A stretch of 64,000 nt of DNA from Holdemanella hominis (GCF_014306155.1 NZ_JACRWH010000001.1:1-64000), one strand, 5' to 3'; positions 1-9,065 are shown, counted from the stretch's first letter. Notes: generated by a model from the letters alone, not told the origin. Made by a program: numbers and translations.

Positions 1-249
1 AGACACTTCATATCGAAATTCCAAATGAGTATAGATAACTGCAAATAACAGTTTGTAGGGGAGTTCTGATACTCCCCTATAAAAATGGCTATTTATCAAC
101 TGTTTGTTGTGACATAGCCAAATATATAAATACCATTTCGATTCAATTACACGATACGATAGTACACCAAGTCGTGCGACATTAAATCCTGCAATCAACC
201 ATACAATTCCTGCTATTAACAAAAGAGTTCTTTTCTTTACATGAAACAT
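1..249 (-). CDS. small membrane protein, 3' end beyond window (partial)
   Basis: The reading frame is open from an ATG at 249 to the window edge, giving at least 83 residues. A GGAGGG ribosome site at 257-262 lies 7 bases upstream and a perfect-looking promoter lies further up, so this start is well supported. Residues about 8-26 form one hydrophobic helix after a basic KKR stretch, so the N-terminus is probably membrane inserted. I do not recognise a family with certainty; similar short uncharacterised Firmicutes proteins begin in this way. The part after residue 50 is less convincing as protein and could follow a frameshift. Confidence 0.55.
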   Translation of the reverse strand, partial: MFHVKKRTLLLIAGIVWLIAGFNVARLGVLSYRVIESKWYLYIWLCHNKQLINSHFYRGVSELPYKLLFAVIYTHLEFRYEVS

Positions 250-264
250 AAGTATGCCCTCCTA

Positions 265-312
265 AATCGTTTAATTTAGAACGATTATATAAATTTTCAT
301 TCTTTCGGTCAA
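265..312 (-). promoter_or_regulatory. sigma-A promoter with overlapping inverted repeat
   Basis: On the minus strand TTGACC (307-312) and TATAAT (284-289) are separated by exactly 17 bases. The inverted repeat AATCGTT/AACGATT (265-271 and 280-286) starts inside the -10 box and covers the expected transcription start, just before the ribosome site of the gene starting at 249. That position suits a repressor operator. No regulator gene is adjacent, so the binding protein is unknown. Confidence 0.7.
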
Positions 313-358
313 CACTTATATTGAATCATATATAAGACTTAAAAGCTCTTTACATACT

Positions 359-688
359 TTAATGAATCAAATATTTTTCAAATGCCTTTTCGGCATCCAA
401 ATTAAAATTATGAAAGAATATTATTAACCAAACAAGAAGAGCTGTCAATGCGATATATGCACTTAGAAAATAAGATAGGATAGCCCCAATACTTAGAATC
501 ACAAAATAGATGAAGCATTGATTACGCATATCTCTAGAAATATTAGCTTTATCATATTTTTCCGGATGATTTAGTATACGAAATCCAGAAACAAATTGTG
601 CCCCTTTTTCTTTCAGCAACGCAAACATTATTCCTAAAATAAGAAAGAATACTGCCAAAATAATACATGCCGCAAATCCAACATTCAT
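359..688 (-). CDS. DUF3784-like small membrane protein
   Basis: A 109-residue protein beginning MNVGFAAC. It has a first transmembrane helix at about residues 3-22, a soluble middle containing a KYDKANISRDMRNQ stretch, and two further hydrophobic helices at about 55-100. This layout and the Lys/Tyr-Asp-Lys middle resemble the DUF3784 family of uncharacterised Firmicutes membrane proteins. An upstream in-frame ATG at 793 would add a basic, non-hydrophobic extension. I prefer 688 because a GTGGTGG element precedes it and the hydrophobic helix then starts the protein. Function unknown. Confidence 0.6.
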   Translation of the reverse strand: MNVGFAACIILAVFFLILGIMFALLKEKGAQFVSGFRILNHPEKYDKANISRDMRNQCFIYFVILSIGAILSYFLSAYIALTALLVWLIIFFHNFNLDAEKAFEKYLIH

Positions 689-831
689 AATAACCACCAC
701 TTTTATTATACACTTTGAAACAACTTTCTGATTTTTTACATTTATTTTCATTTTAGGGTTGCCACTTACAAAAAAATGGTGTATCCTATGCATATGAACA
801 CTTCAAGACATTATTACTTTTACTTTAAATA

Positions 832-917
832 GCCCTGAGAAAAGCCATATGTATACGATGGTTATTTTTAAGTTTCAGGGCATTCAAAAAGCATTTCTTC
901 TTCGAAATGCTTTTTTT
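832..917 (+). promoter_or_regulatory. structured leader with intrinsic terminator upstream of aroE-aroK
   Basis: A 9-bp stem (GCCCTGAGA at 832-840 with TTTCAGGGC at 873-881) encloses a smaller AGCCAT/ATGGTT stem. It is followed at once by a 12-bp hairpin (886-897 with 904-915) ending in a T run. No plus-strand gene lies upstream, so the terminator sits in the leader of aroE-aroK and could attenuate it. I cannot match it to a known riboswitch class. It might simply terminate an unannotated upstream transcript. Confidence 0.45.
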
Positions 918-954
918 AACATTTAAAGAGCTGTTCTAGAAAAGAGGAAATGAT

Positions 955-2238
955 ATGAAATACGGATTGATAGGTGAGCACTTGGGGCATAGTTTCTCCA
1001 AACAAATTCAGACAAGAATTGCAGAGATTGAGAACGTAAAAGATTATGACTACCAATTGGTGGAATTAGATAAAGAAGAATTCAAAGAATTTATGGAAAA
1101 GAAAGATTTCACAGGAATCAATGTGACTATTCCATATAAAAAGGATGTCATTCCTTATTTAGATGAAATGGATGAGAGTGCTAAAGCCATTGGTGCTGTC
1201 AATACAATCATCAATGTAGATGGCAAATTAAAAGGGTACAATACAGACTTTGGTGGATTCTTATATATGGTTAAAGCCCACAACGTACATATGGAAGGCA
1301 AAAAAGTCTTGATTATTGGTAACGGTGGTGCATGTGCTGCTGTTAAAGCCGTTTGCGAACATGAAAACGCAAAAGCCATTGTGATTGTTTCGAGAAGCTC
1401 AGATCGTGGTGCCATTGGATATGATGAAATGTACACATCACATTTAGATGCAGATATTGTCGTCAATACAAGTCCAGTGGGAATGTTTCCAAATATTACG
1501 AATGCACCAATTGATGTAAGCTGGTTCCATAAATTAGAATGTGTATTAGATGTTGTATACAATCCAATTCTTACGCGTTTATGTTTTGAAGCTCAAGAAG
1601 CCGACATCAAACGTGTAATTGGTTTGGAAATGTTGATTGCACAAGCCAAATATACATTTGAAATTTTCGAGAACATGTCTTTTGATGATTCAATCATTGA
1701 TGAAATCAAAAAAGAAATGTTGAAAGATCGTTGTAACATCGTATTAATTGGTATGCCAAGTGCAGGGAAAACAACAATTGGTAAAATGCTTGAAGAAAAG
1801 CTTGGAAAAGAATTCTTCGACTTAGATGATATGATCATCGCCAAAGCTGGAAAAAGCATTCCAGAAATCTTCCAGGAATCTGGTGAAGCAGGATTTAGAG
1901 CCATTGAAACAGAAGTTGCGATTGAAGCAAGCAAGATGAACAATAAAATCATTGCGACTGGTGGTGGTACCATTAAACATAAAGTCAATATGGACTTCTT
2001 GCGTTTAAATGGAATCACAATTTTCATTGATCGTGATGTTGATAAATTAATCAGCTCCGATCCAAATAGACCACTATCAAGTTCTAAACTAGCCCTTCAA
2101 CAAATGCATAAAGAAAGATACCCATTGTATCAAAAATATGCTGCTTATGTAGCTGTCAACAATACGAATATTGAAGAAACGGTTGATGATATTGTGAATG
2201 CCTATCACAGCATTTTGATTGATGCAGTTGCAGATTAA
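955..2238 (+). CDS. aroE-aroK: shikimate dehydrogenase-shikimate kinase fusion
   Basis: A 427-residue bifunctional enzyme for two consecutive shikimate pathway steps: NADPH reduction of 3-dehydroshikimate, then ATP phosphorylation of shikimate. The AroE half (about 1-255) shows GHSFS at 11-15, the catalytic Lys in TIPYKKD, AVNT and NTDFGG, and a GNGGA dinucleotide-binding loop near 121. The AroK half (about 262-427) has the Walker A loop GMPSAGKTT, the DLDD substrate or Mg motif, GFRAIE and GGG. The ribosome site GAGGAAATGAT precedes the ATG. The two activities are normally separate polypeptides in most bacteria; this order occurs as a fusion in some Firmicutes. It is followed closely by an unrelated hydrolase gene. 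Confidence 0.93.
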   Translation: MKYGLIGEHLGHSFSKQIQTRIAEIENVKDYDYQLVELDKEEFKEFMEKKDFTGINVTIPYKKDVIPYLDEMDESAKAIGAVNTIINVDGKLKGYNTDFGGFLYMVKAHNVHMEGKKVLIIGNGGACAAVKAVCEHENAKAIVIVSRSSDRGAIGYDEMYTSHLDADIVVNTSPVGMFPNITNAPIDVSWFHKLECVLDVVYNPILTRLCFEAQEADIKRVIGLEMLIAQAKYTFEIFENMSFDDSIIDEIKKEMLKDRCNIVLIGMPSAGKTTIGKMLEEKLGKEFFDLDDMIIAKAGKSIPEIFQESGEAGFRAIETEVAIEASKMNNKIIATGGGTIKHKVNMDFLRLNGITIFIDRDVDKLISSDPNRPLSSSKLALQQMHKERYPLYQKYAAYVAVNNTNIEETVDDIVNAYHSILIDAVAD

Positions 2239-2270
2239 CTTCTCATTTTCTTTTATAAAGGAGAAATCAT

Positions 2271-4033
2271 ATGGAAAATCAAGTTACTCAATTATTAAAA
2301 GCTATGGTAAAACCAGACTATACAGCTTGTAGCTATGCCTTTATGCAGGATGGAAAAATTGTCTGTGCCGATGCGATTGGTGTCATCGACAAAATCAACA
2401 ATCAATCCATCACGACGGATTGTACATTTAATGTATGTTCGATATCTAAAATCTATTGTACCGTATGTGTTATGCAGTTAGTGGATGAAGGATTGCTTCA
2501 ACTTGAAGATAAAGTTGCAGATATTCTTCCTCAATTTACAATGAAAGATGAAAGATACAAAGATATTACAGTACGCATGTGCCTAGATCATTCGAGTGGA
2601 CTTCCAGGGACACAATGGAAACATTTTAGTGTGAGTACCACTTCTAAGTTTAACTACTATAGCGAAGTATTAAACTATTTATCAAACAGCACCCTAAAAG
2701 CGATCCAGGAACTTACAGTACCTATTGTAATGATGGATTCACATTAGCTGAAATGGTCGTTTCAAAAGTTCGTAATATGCCTTATGAAGATGTCTTAAGA
2801 AAATATATTACAGAAAAGATTGGCGCAAATAGTACCAATACGACATATACAATCAATTCAGATTATCCTTTAGTTTCTGAAGGTAAGAAACCAAAAGAAT
2901 ACTTCCCAATTCAAGGAGCTGGTGGCATCACCACTTCTATGATTGATTTATGTAAATTTGGACAAATATTTCTAGAGCCTAATTCTATTATTAGTGAAAA
3001 GTCAAAAGCTTTAATGGCTAAATCTTGGGGCACTACATTTCTAGAATCGGATCTAGGCGCCATTGATTTTGGCTTAGGTTGGGACTTAGTCAGACACCAT
3101 GATCCAGACTATGATTTTGGTGACGGCGTTTTAGCCAAAGGTGGAAACAGTATGTTCTTTAGTTCAAGACTGATCATTGTTCCTAAATACAATGCCGTAT
3201 TAGCATTAAGTGAAACACATGATTGCGGACTCGATGTTCCTACAACTTTAATGCGCTTATTCAATACCTATTTAGAACCAAATACATATCCAGATTATTC
3301 AGGAATTTATGCCCATGCCTTTGGCTTACAAAAAATCACAACCATAAAATCAAGTATGGTTGTGCAAGATAAAACGGAAAAAGGCTGGGTCATGAGTGAT
3401 TTGTTGGATTATGCAGATGGTAAATGGACAAATGAAAAAGGAAATCAAATCTTCTTTGAAGAAGACTATCTTTTAAAGACAACAAGAAATCGTACGGTTG
3501 CGTTTGCACAAAAAGCAAAAAAACAAGAACTAAACTCAGTCTGGAAATCCAGATTAAACAAAAAATATATTGTGTGTGATACAACTTACTATGATATTGT
3601 CACAAACCAAATGTTATGCAGTGTTGAATTTAACAGAACAGAAGATACAATGTCATTGATTGTACATGGCAATAAATCCGAATCCGTCGTATCTGAATTT
3701 CCAATTGAAGTAATCGATGATACGCATGCACAAAGTTATTTACATACGCCTTGTAACGGTTCTAGAGATCGTATTGAGCCTTACTTTGAAGATGGTAAAT
3801 TATATTGTGCAAGCTACACCTATATTTGTGAAGATGATATCGAACCATATAATTCTCAATTGTTTGAAAAAGAAAATAAAGTCTACAAAATCAACAACAC
3901 TTTAGAAGTCTTACCAACTATTTGTGAAAATCATCGAATTCTAGTATTAGACTCAAATGGAGATCTATACTATGATTCAATGGATGTCGAAGAATATAAA
4001 TCTATTGAATCTGGATTTATCATCTTGGTTTAA
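2271..4033 (+). pseudogene. serine beta-lactamase-family hydrolase, frameshifted
   Basis: Two adjacent frames together encode a class C beta-lactamase/penicillin-binding-protein-like hydrolase (PF00144). The first part (2271-2747) carries the catalytic SISK tetrad at about residue 63. The second frame, readable from about 2705 to 4033, carries the YCN motif and a long C-terminal domain. Joining the frames at 2702-2704 by restoring one T (GCGATTCCAGG instead of GCGATCCAGG) gives an uninterrupted protein of about 587 residues through AIPGTYSTYCNDG. This is a single-base deletion or a sequencing error. GGAGAAATCAT precedes the ATG. The stop overlaps the convergent merR gene by 14 bases. The substrate is unknown. 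Confidence 0.8.
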
Positions 4034-4811
4034 CCTTAATGTGGATGGAGGTAATATACTCCTCCACTTTTTTTGTTTCATGAATATCAATCAATAAAAA
4101 TTCTAAGAATGGACCATCAACTGTATAATTGTGTTCTTTAATCCAATCTTGCATTTTATTAAACAATTGATTCGTTCGATCATATTCCCCTGAATAAGTA
4201 TATGTACAATACATACCTTCATCTAGAATAAAGTCATGTTTTTCTTCTTGAGTTAAAATAAATACACTTGTATACACATACTCATTATTTTTATATTCAA
4301 CAACACTGCCTGAATCCATATTTCCTAATACAGAAATATCTTCTTCCATCGATTCACTTAGTTTCGTCAATAAAAAGTCAATTTTTTCATCTTGATCAAT
4401 TTTTTCTTTTAAATACCGACAATATCTTTTTGGATATACTTCAATCTTACATGTATCAAATTCAATATACTGGGTACGATTCAAATCTTCAATTCGCGTT
4501 TGAATGGAACTTAGGGTTGTATTCAATTCTTGAATCTGTCTTTGAATCAATCTTTCTTCTTCTTTTAAAAACACAATTGTATTATTCACACTACGATTAT
4601 CTAAGTATTCTTTGATTTGATGCGTATCATACCCTAATTTTAAACAATCTCGAATAATATTTAAAATATAGATATCATTCAGTGTGTATAATCGATAATT
4701 TGATTTTGATCGCATTGGACAAATTAAACCTACTTCTTCATAATATCTTAAAGAGTCTGTTTTAATATTGTATAATTTTGCGATTTCATTGATTTTATAA
4801 TATTTTTTCAT
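4020..4811 (-). CDS. MerR-family transcriptional regulator
   Basis: A 263-residue regulator. Residues 1-70 form the MerR winged helix-turn-helix (KINEIAKLYNIKTDSLRYYEE), residues about 75-120 a coiled coil, and residues 125-263 a GyrI-like or BmrR-like effector-binding domain of the kind that senses lipophilic cationic drugs. It is divergent from the MATE efflux gene across a MerR-type operator-promoter, so it most likely activates that pump and controls itself. Family membership is clear. The ligand and the direct regulatory link are inferred from position. Confidence 0.88.
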   Translation of the reverse strand: MKKYYKINEIAKLYNIKTDSLRYYEEVGLICPMRSKSNYRLYTLNDIYILNIIRDCLKLGYDTHQIKEYLDNRSVNNTIVFLKEEERLIQRQIQELNTTLSSIQTRIEDLNRTQYIEFDTCKIEVYPKRYCRYLKEKIDQDEKIDFLLTKLSESMEEDISVLGNMDSGSVVEYKNNEYVYTSVFILTQEEKHDFILDEGMYCTYTYSGEYDRTNQLFNKMQDWIKEHNYTVDGPFLEFLLIDIHETKKVEEYITSIHIKVKPR

Positions 4812-4821
4812 GTAGCCACCC

Positions 4822-4852
4822 TTGACCTTAGTATTATACTAAGGTTTACACT
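4822..4852 (+). promoter_or_regulatory. MerR-type operator/promoter for the MATE gene
   Basis: TTGACC (-35, 4822-4827) and TACACT (-10, 4847-4852) are separated by 19 bases, the over-long spacer typical of MerR-activated promoters. The spacer is filled by a near-perfect 21-bp palindrome at 4825-4845 (ACCTTAGTAT...ATACTAAGGT). The MATE start codon lies 16 bases downstream. Confidence 0.85.
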
Positions 4853-4867
4853 TAACTTGGTGATTTT

Positions 4868-6160
4868 ATGTTGAAACAATATCTTAAATTTGTCATACCA
4901 TCCATATGTTCGATGGTTATCTTTAATCTATATACCTTAGTTGACGGTATATTCGTTGCCCACTATGAAGGCGATACGGCATTAGCCTCCATAAACGTGG
5001 CAAGTCCATATGTCACAACCATTTTCTCCATTGGAGTCTTATTTGCGATTGGATCAAGTACAGTGATGTCCATTTATCGAGGTGCGAATGAAGAAAGAAA
5101 AATGCATGAAGTATTCACAATGAATACCATCACAATTTCATGTATAGCTTTATGTATTGCAATTTTATCTTTTATAAACTCACATCACATTACAGAATTT
5201 TTAGGTGCAAACGAAGATGTGTTTTTTTATGCAGATACATACATCAAAGTATTATCCTGCTTCTCCTTCTTTTACATTGTATCCTATTGTTTCGAAGTCC
5301 TTTTAAAGGCCGATGGCTTCCCCCAAAAATCCATAATGGGTATTTGTCTAGGAGCTGGCACAAACTTAATTCTTGACCCTTTATTTATGGGAACTTTTAA
5401 CATGGGGATTGGTGGTGCTGCCTTAGCTACAGGTTTATCTCAACTTGTGACTTTCTGCTTCTTCTTTTATCATTTTGCGTTTAGTCATAAATCACATTTC
5501 CATTTTGTGAAGGCAAACTATCCTTGGCATGAATATTCTAGAATTTTATCTTTAGGCCTTCCCGATTGTATTTCTGAAATTTCTCCAGGCATAATGATTA
5601 CAGTATTTAATTATCGCATCAACCAATTACTTGGTACGGATGGATTAGTTACTTTTACTGTCTTGATGTATATTTATAATCTTGTATTGATGGTGATGGT
5701 TGGAACCAGTCAAGGAACACAGCCTTTAGTTAGTTATTACTATGGTCGAAACGATAAAAAATCCGTTTCAACTTTTCATAAATATGCACGTATTTTAGTC
5801 TCTTGTGCTGGAGTTTTATTATTCTTAATTGTAGAAGTGTTTGCACCAAATATCTCGGCTGCTTTTATTCCAGTAAATACAGAAAACTACTTTAATACCA
5901 TTTTAGCATTACGTCAATTTAGCTATGTCTTCTTGATTATGGGACATGTCGTGATCACAAGCGGCTACATGGTCGCTTTAGAAGAGCCAAGAAAAGCCTT
6001 TGTGCTTTCGATTTCTCGTGGCATTCTCTTTGTCTTATTATCCCTATTTATTTGTACAACATTATTTAAGGAAAATGGAATTTGGATCAGTTGTACAGTC
6101 TCTGAAATCTTCTGTTTAGGTATTGCCCTATATGATTTAAAATCACAAAGAAAAATATAA
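4868..6160 (+). CDS. MATE family multidrug efflux transporter
   Basis: A 430-residue integral membrane protein with about 12 hydrophobic helices in two homologous halves, the usual MATE length. The N-terminus (FVIPSICSMVIFNLYTLVDG) matches MatE domain 1, and the second half begins near residue 232 (LGLPDCISEIS). MATE proteins export drugs and metabolites in exchange for Na+ or H+. Divergent merR and the operator between them support drug-inducible expression. The start has only a weak ribosome site (TTGGTGA). Substrates are unknown. Confidence 0.9.
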   Translation: MLKQYLKFVIPSICSMVIFNLYTLVDGIFVAHYEGDTALASINVASPYVTTIFSIGVLFAIGSSTVMSIYRGANEERKMHEVFTMNTITISCIALCIAILSFINSHHITEFLGANEDVFFYADTYIKVLSCFSFFYIVSYCFEVLLKADGFPQKSIMGICLGAGTNLILDPLFMGTFNMGIGGAALATGLSQLVTFCFFFYHFAFSHKSHFHFVKANYPWHEYSRILSLGLPDCISEISPGIMITVFNYRINQLLGTDGLVTFTVLMYIYNLVLMVMVGTSQGTQPLVSYYYGRNDKKSVSTFHKYARILVSCAGVLLFLIVEVFAPNISAAFIPVNTENYFNTILALRQFSYVFLIMGHVVITSGYMVALEEPRKAFVLSISRGILFVLLSLFICTTLFKENGIWISCTVSEIFCLGIALYDLKSQRKI

Positions 6161-6163
6161 AAG

Positions 6164-6203
6164 AAGACAGATATTCATTTTGATTTTGAATATCTGTCTT
6201 TTC
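6164..6203. terminator. bidirectional intrinsic terminator between MATE and glpF
   Basis: A 13-bp stem (6165-6177 with 6187-6200) with a 9-base loop, an A-rich left flank and a TTTT right flank. It serves the converging MATE and glpF transcripts. Confidence 0.85.
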
Positions 6204-6208
6204 TAATA

Positions 6209-6919
6209 TTAGATACCTAAAAACAAATGGCAGAACAAAGCAGCAAGTAATGCACCTACAAAAGGAGCAATTCCTGGAACTAATAGTCCATATTGCCAAT
6301 CATTATTGGCTTTATTTTTAATTGGTAATAATTGGAATGCCAAACGAGGTCCTAAATCACGAGCTTGATTCATCGCAAATCCAGTTGTTCCTCCAAGACC
6401 CATACCTACTGCCCATACAATAAGGCCTACGCCAATTGGTAGTTGTGTTTCATATTTGGTAGCAACAGCTAAAATGGCACTCAAGAAAATAGTTGTAGCG
6501 ATTGTTTCGACAAAGAAGTTTCGAGGTAGATTTCTGCAGTTTGGATTGGTAGAGAAAATATTACGAATGGCGATTGGGTTCACATTTCCTTCGCTTTCTG
6601 TAAAATGATCTTTATACATCACAAAACAAATTAAAGCTCCAACAAGAGCACCTAAAAATTCGGCAACAACGTATGGAATAAAACTAGTCCATGGAAGCAT
6701 ACCTAAAGCACATTGTGCAAGTACCATGGCAGGATTCATACAAACGCCACCAAAAATATATAGACAAACACTGATGCCAAAGGCCCATGTTGTGATCGCA
6801 AAGATGTGTCCACTTCCGTGATATTTTGTGTTTGTCAAAACTTCATCGCAGTGTACTCCGACACCAAATAAAATCATAAGTCCTGTTGATAAAAATTCCG
6901 CAATTAAATTATGTAACAT
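6209..6919 (-). CDS. larD: GlpF/LarD-like aquaglyceroporin
   Basis: A 236-residue MIP channel with six helices and two half-helix loops. The first loop has the canonical NPA (CMNPAM, about residue 62). The second reads NQARDLGPR in place of NPARD, though the Asp-Leu-Gly-Pro-Arg selectivity segment of glycerol facilitators is kept. It lies 18 bases downstream of larA on the same strand. In Lactobacillus plantarum the lar operon includes a GlpF-type lactic acid channel, LarD, so lactate passage is the likely job; glycerol remains possible. The symbol rests on this context. Confidence 0.8.
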   Translation of the reverse strand: MLHNLIAEFLSTGLMILFGVGVHCDEVLTNTKYHGSGHIFAITTWAFGISVCLYIFGGVCMNPAMVLAQCALGMLPWTSFIPYVVAEFLGALVGALICFVMYKDHFTESEGNVNPIAIRNIFSTNPNCRNLPRNFFVETIATTIFLSAILAVATKYETQLPIGVGLIVWAVGMGLGGTTGFAMNQARDLGPRLAFQLLPIKNKANNDWQYGLLVPGIAPFVGALLAALFCHLFLGI

Positions 6920-6937
6920 AAATTCAAATTTCCTTCC

Positions 6938-8215
6938 TTAAATATTTACAACGACACCCAAGCCATCAGGAATGACGGCAACCTTGGCATCTTTTCCTTT
7001 TATTTCAAACGCTTTTTGTAGCGCTTCATCTACGCTTGTAGCTAAATCCATATGCATATCTTTCACAAGTTGTGGATCTACTAAATCGGAAACCAAGATC
7101 ACTTTGTGATGTGCTAAAATACGCGCACAGATTTGTGATGTCCATTGATCTGGAACGGTTTCTAAACGTGGAGTATGAATGGCTTTTTGTTCAAATTCTT
7201 CTGGATCTTTCACATCTGCAATATTATGATAGAATCCAATACCTCCATGTCCATCACGACATCCTGCAATCATGATGATAATGCCATCTGGATTTAATGT
7301 AGCTTCAGCAGCTGTCATTCCTTTGATTGCCTGATAAATATTTTGATCCAAAGGATATCCACCATTCGTACTGATTGCGATATCACAATCTACTTTATTT
7401 ACACTTGCCAAAGAACGAACAAAATCACAACCTTTTTCATGAGCTTTTTCCATATCTCCCGCAAAAGAACCAATAATTTCATGATTTCCATTTAATACAA
7501 CATTGACAATAAAGGCTAGTTTGGCCGTTCTTGCCGCATACACCATATCTTCATGAATCAAATTGTGCTGCAAATTACCTGGACGTGACATTTTATCATT
7601 GATAAATTCACCACTGTGATTTGCCATGATTGTTTTATAAGATGCAATGCCTGGCAACACAGATTTTCTTCCTCCAGAGAATCCTGCAAAGAAGTGTGCT
7701 TCAATAAAGCCTTCAGAAATCAATAAATCAGCTTCCGCTGCAACCTTGTTGATAATGCAGTCTCCTCCACTTGGTAACTGTCCAATTTTTACCATCGAAG
7801 AATCATCTGTAGATACGTGCATAACAATTTCTTCATTTTTTACAATGTCTTCTCCATATTTAGCCACAAGCTCTTCATGCGTACTTTCTCTATGGAATCC
7901 TGTCGCAACTAAAATACGAATACGTGCATCGGGTGACACACTACGAATTCTTCTTAAAAGAATAGGGGTAATAATTCTTGAAGGCACTGGACGCGTGTGA
8001 TCTGAACTAATAATGACCACATTTTTCTTGCCTTTCGCAAGTTCTTCTAAGCTTTTTGAACCAATGGGATGATTCAAAGATTGCTCTACAATTTCATTTT
8101 CTGAAAGTGTAGTTTTATAATCACTTTGTCTTCCCTCTAAAACACCAGCTAAATTCTTATCTTCTAATTTGATTTTCATTTGACCTTTATCATAAGGCAC
8201 ATTCATTTCAAACAT
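6938..8215 (-). CDS. larA: nickel-dependent lactate racemase family protein LarA
   Basis: A 425-residue LarA protein, which interconverts D- and L-lactate using a covalently bound nickel pincer nucleotide. Starting at 8215 gives the exact catalytic numbering known for LarA: Arg75 in DHTRP, His108 in GFHRE, His174 and Lys184 in the HFFAGFSGGRK segment, and His200 in ANH. A good AGGAGAG ribosome site precedes this start, so the upstream ATG at 8260 is not used. The larB, larC and larE cofactor genes are not in this window and must lie elsewhere or the substrate differs, as for other DUF2088 racemases. Probably cotranscribed with the downstream channel gene. Confidence 0.88.
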   Translation of the reverse strand: MFEMNVPYDKGQMKIKLEDKNLAGVLEGRQSDYKTTLSENEIVEQSLNHPIGSKSLEELAKGKKNVVIISSDHTRPVPSRIITPILLRRIRSVSPDARIRILVATGFHRESTHEELVAKYGEDIVKNEEIVMHVSTDDSSMVKIGQLPSGGDCIINKVAAEADLLISEGFIEAHFFAGFSGGRKSVLPGIASYKTIMANHSGEFINDKMSRPGNLQHNLIHEDMVYAARTAKLAFIVNVVLNGNHEIIGSFAGDMEKAHEKGCDFVRSLASVNKVDCDIAISTNGGYPLDQNIYQAIKGMTAAEATLNPDGIIIMIAGCRDGHGGIGFYHNIADVKDPEEFEQKAIHTPRLETVPDQWTSQICARILAHHKVILVSDLVDPQLVKDMHMDLATSVDEALQKAFEIKGKDAKVAVIPDGLGVVVNI

Positions 8216-8243
8216 TTTTATCTCTCCTTTTTTTTCAGGGATT

Positions 8244-8326
8244 AATATAATCCGAAACATTCAATCGCGAAACACCATCCGTTGTTAACGTTTGTTGTTT
8301 CGCGAAATTTAGAGTATTGTTATAAT
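8244..8326. promoter_or_regulatory. symmetric divergent promoters with palindrome between larA and larR
   Basis: A perfect 10-bp inverted repeat (TCGCGAAACA 8265-8274, TGTTTCGCGA 8296-8305) separates the two genes. Each arm supplies a -35-like TTTCGC: plus strand 8298-8303, then 17 bases to TATAAT at 8321-8326; minus strand 8272-8267, then 17 bases to TATATT at 8249-8244. Both -35 boxes are poor, so activation by the adjacent Crp/Fnr regulator is plausible. An extra CGAAACA lies at 8253-8259. Confidence 0.65.
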
Positions 8327-8351
8327 TCAAAACCGGTAAAGGAGTGCGAAT

Positions 8352-9008
8352 ATGGACAATGAGTACTTATTAAACTTTTTAAAAGAAAAAAATGTAGCAA
8401 CCATCAAGAAAAAGAAACATACCTATTTAACGTATTATGGACTTGAACAACAAGATACTTATGTATTAAAAGATGGTGTCGTCAAGACAAGTGTCATTTT
8501 ACCAGATGGTCGTGAATTCAACATTTCTTACATCAATACCCCAGACATACTATCTTTATTAAGAGATCAAGTAAGTCAATATACATCCGCACCATTCAAT
8601 GTTCGTATTGAAAGTAATGTGGCAACATTTTATCGTATTCCTAGAGTTTTATTTTGGGATTATGTGAGTCAAGATAAAGAGCTACAGGATTATGTCAATT
8701 CTTATTATAGAGAAAAATTGTCTGAAGCTATTTTTCGCCAACAAATCATGATGATGAATGGAAAAACAGGTGCAATATGCTCCTTCTTATATCAATTGAT
8801 TGATTTATTTGGTCGAAAAGTAGAGGCAGGTACTCTTATTGATTTTCAAATCACAAATGATGATATTGCAGGATTTTGTGGAATCTCCACTCGTAATAGC
8901 GTGAGTCGAATTATCTGTAAATTAAAAGAGGAAGGCATCATTAAAATTGTGAATCAAAAAATATTAATTTTAGATGTAGATTTCTTAAAACAATATGTAC
9001 AATGTTAA
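8352..9008 (+). CDS. Crp/Fnr-family regulator, probable LarR-type
   Basis: A 218-residue protein with an N-terminal cyclic-nucleotide-binding-like beta-roll (about 20-130) and a C-terminal winged helix (about 150-215; the recognition helix region includes FCGISTRNSVSRIICKL). There are no clustered cysteines for an Fnr iron-sulfur centre. It is divergent from larA across a palindromic promoter region. In L. plantarum the lar genes are activated by the Crp/Fnr protein LarR in response to lactate, so the same role is likely here. The ribosome site AAAGGAG is well spaced. Confidence 0.8.
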   Translation: MDNEYLLNFLKEKNVATIKKKKHTYLTYYGLEQQDTYVLKDGVVKTSVILPDGREFNISYINTPDILSLLRDQVSQYTSAPFNVRIESNVATFYRIPRVLFWDYVSQDKELQDYVNSYYREKLSEAIFRQQIMMMNGKTGAICSFLYQLIDLFGRKVEAGTLIDFQITNDDIAGFCGISTRNSVSRIICKLKEEGIIKIVNQKILILDVDFLKQYVQC

Positions 9009-9065
9009 GTATTGATATGTCCATACATCCTTACCAAGTATTTTTAGAAGAAGAGGTATTTAACG

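Noticed and set aside
1155..1562. Long minus-strand open frame opposite aroE
   Set aside because: Shadow of the well-conserved AroE frame; no ribosome site or family.
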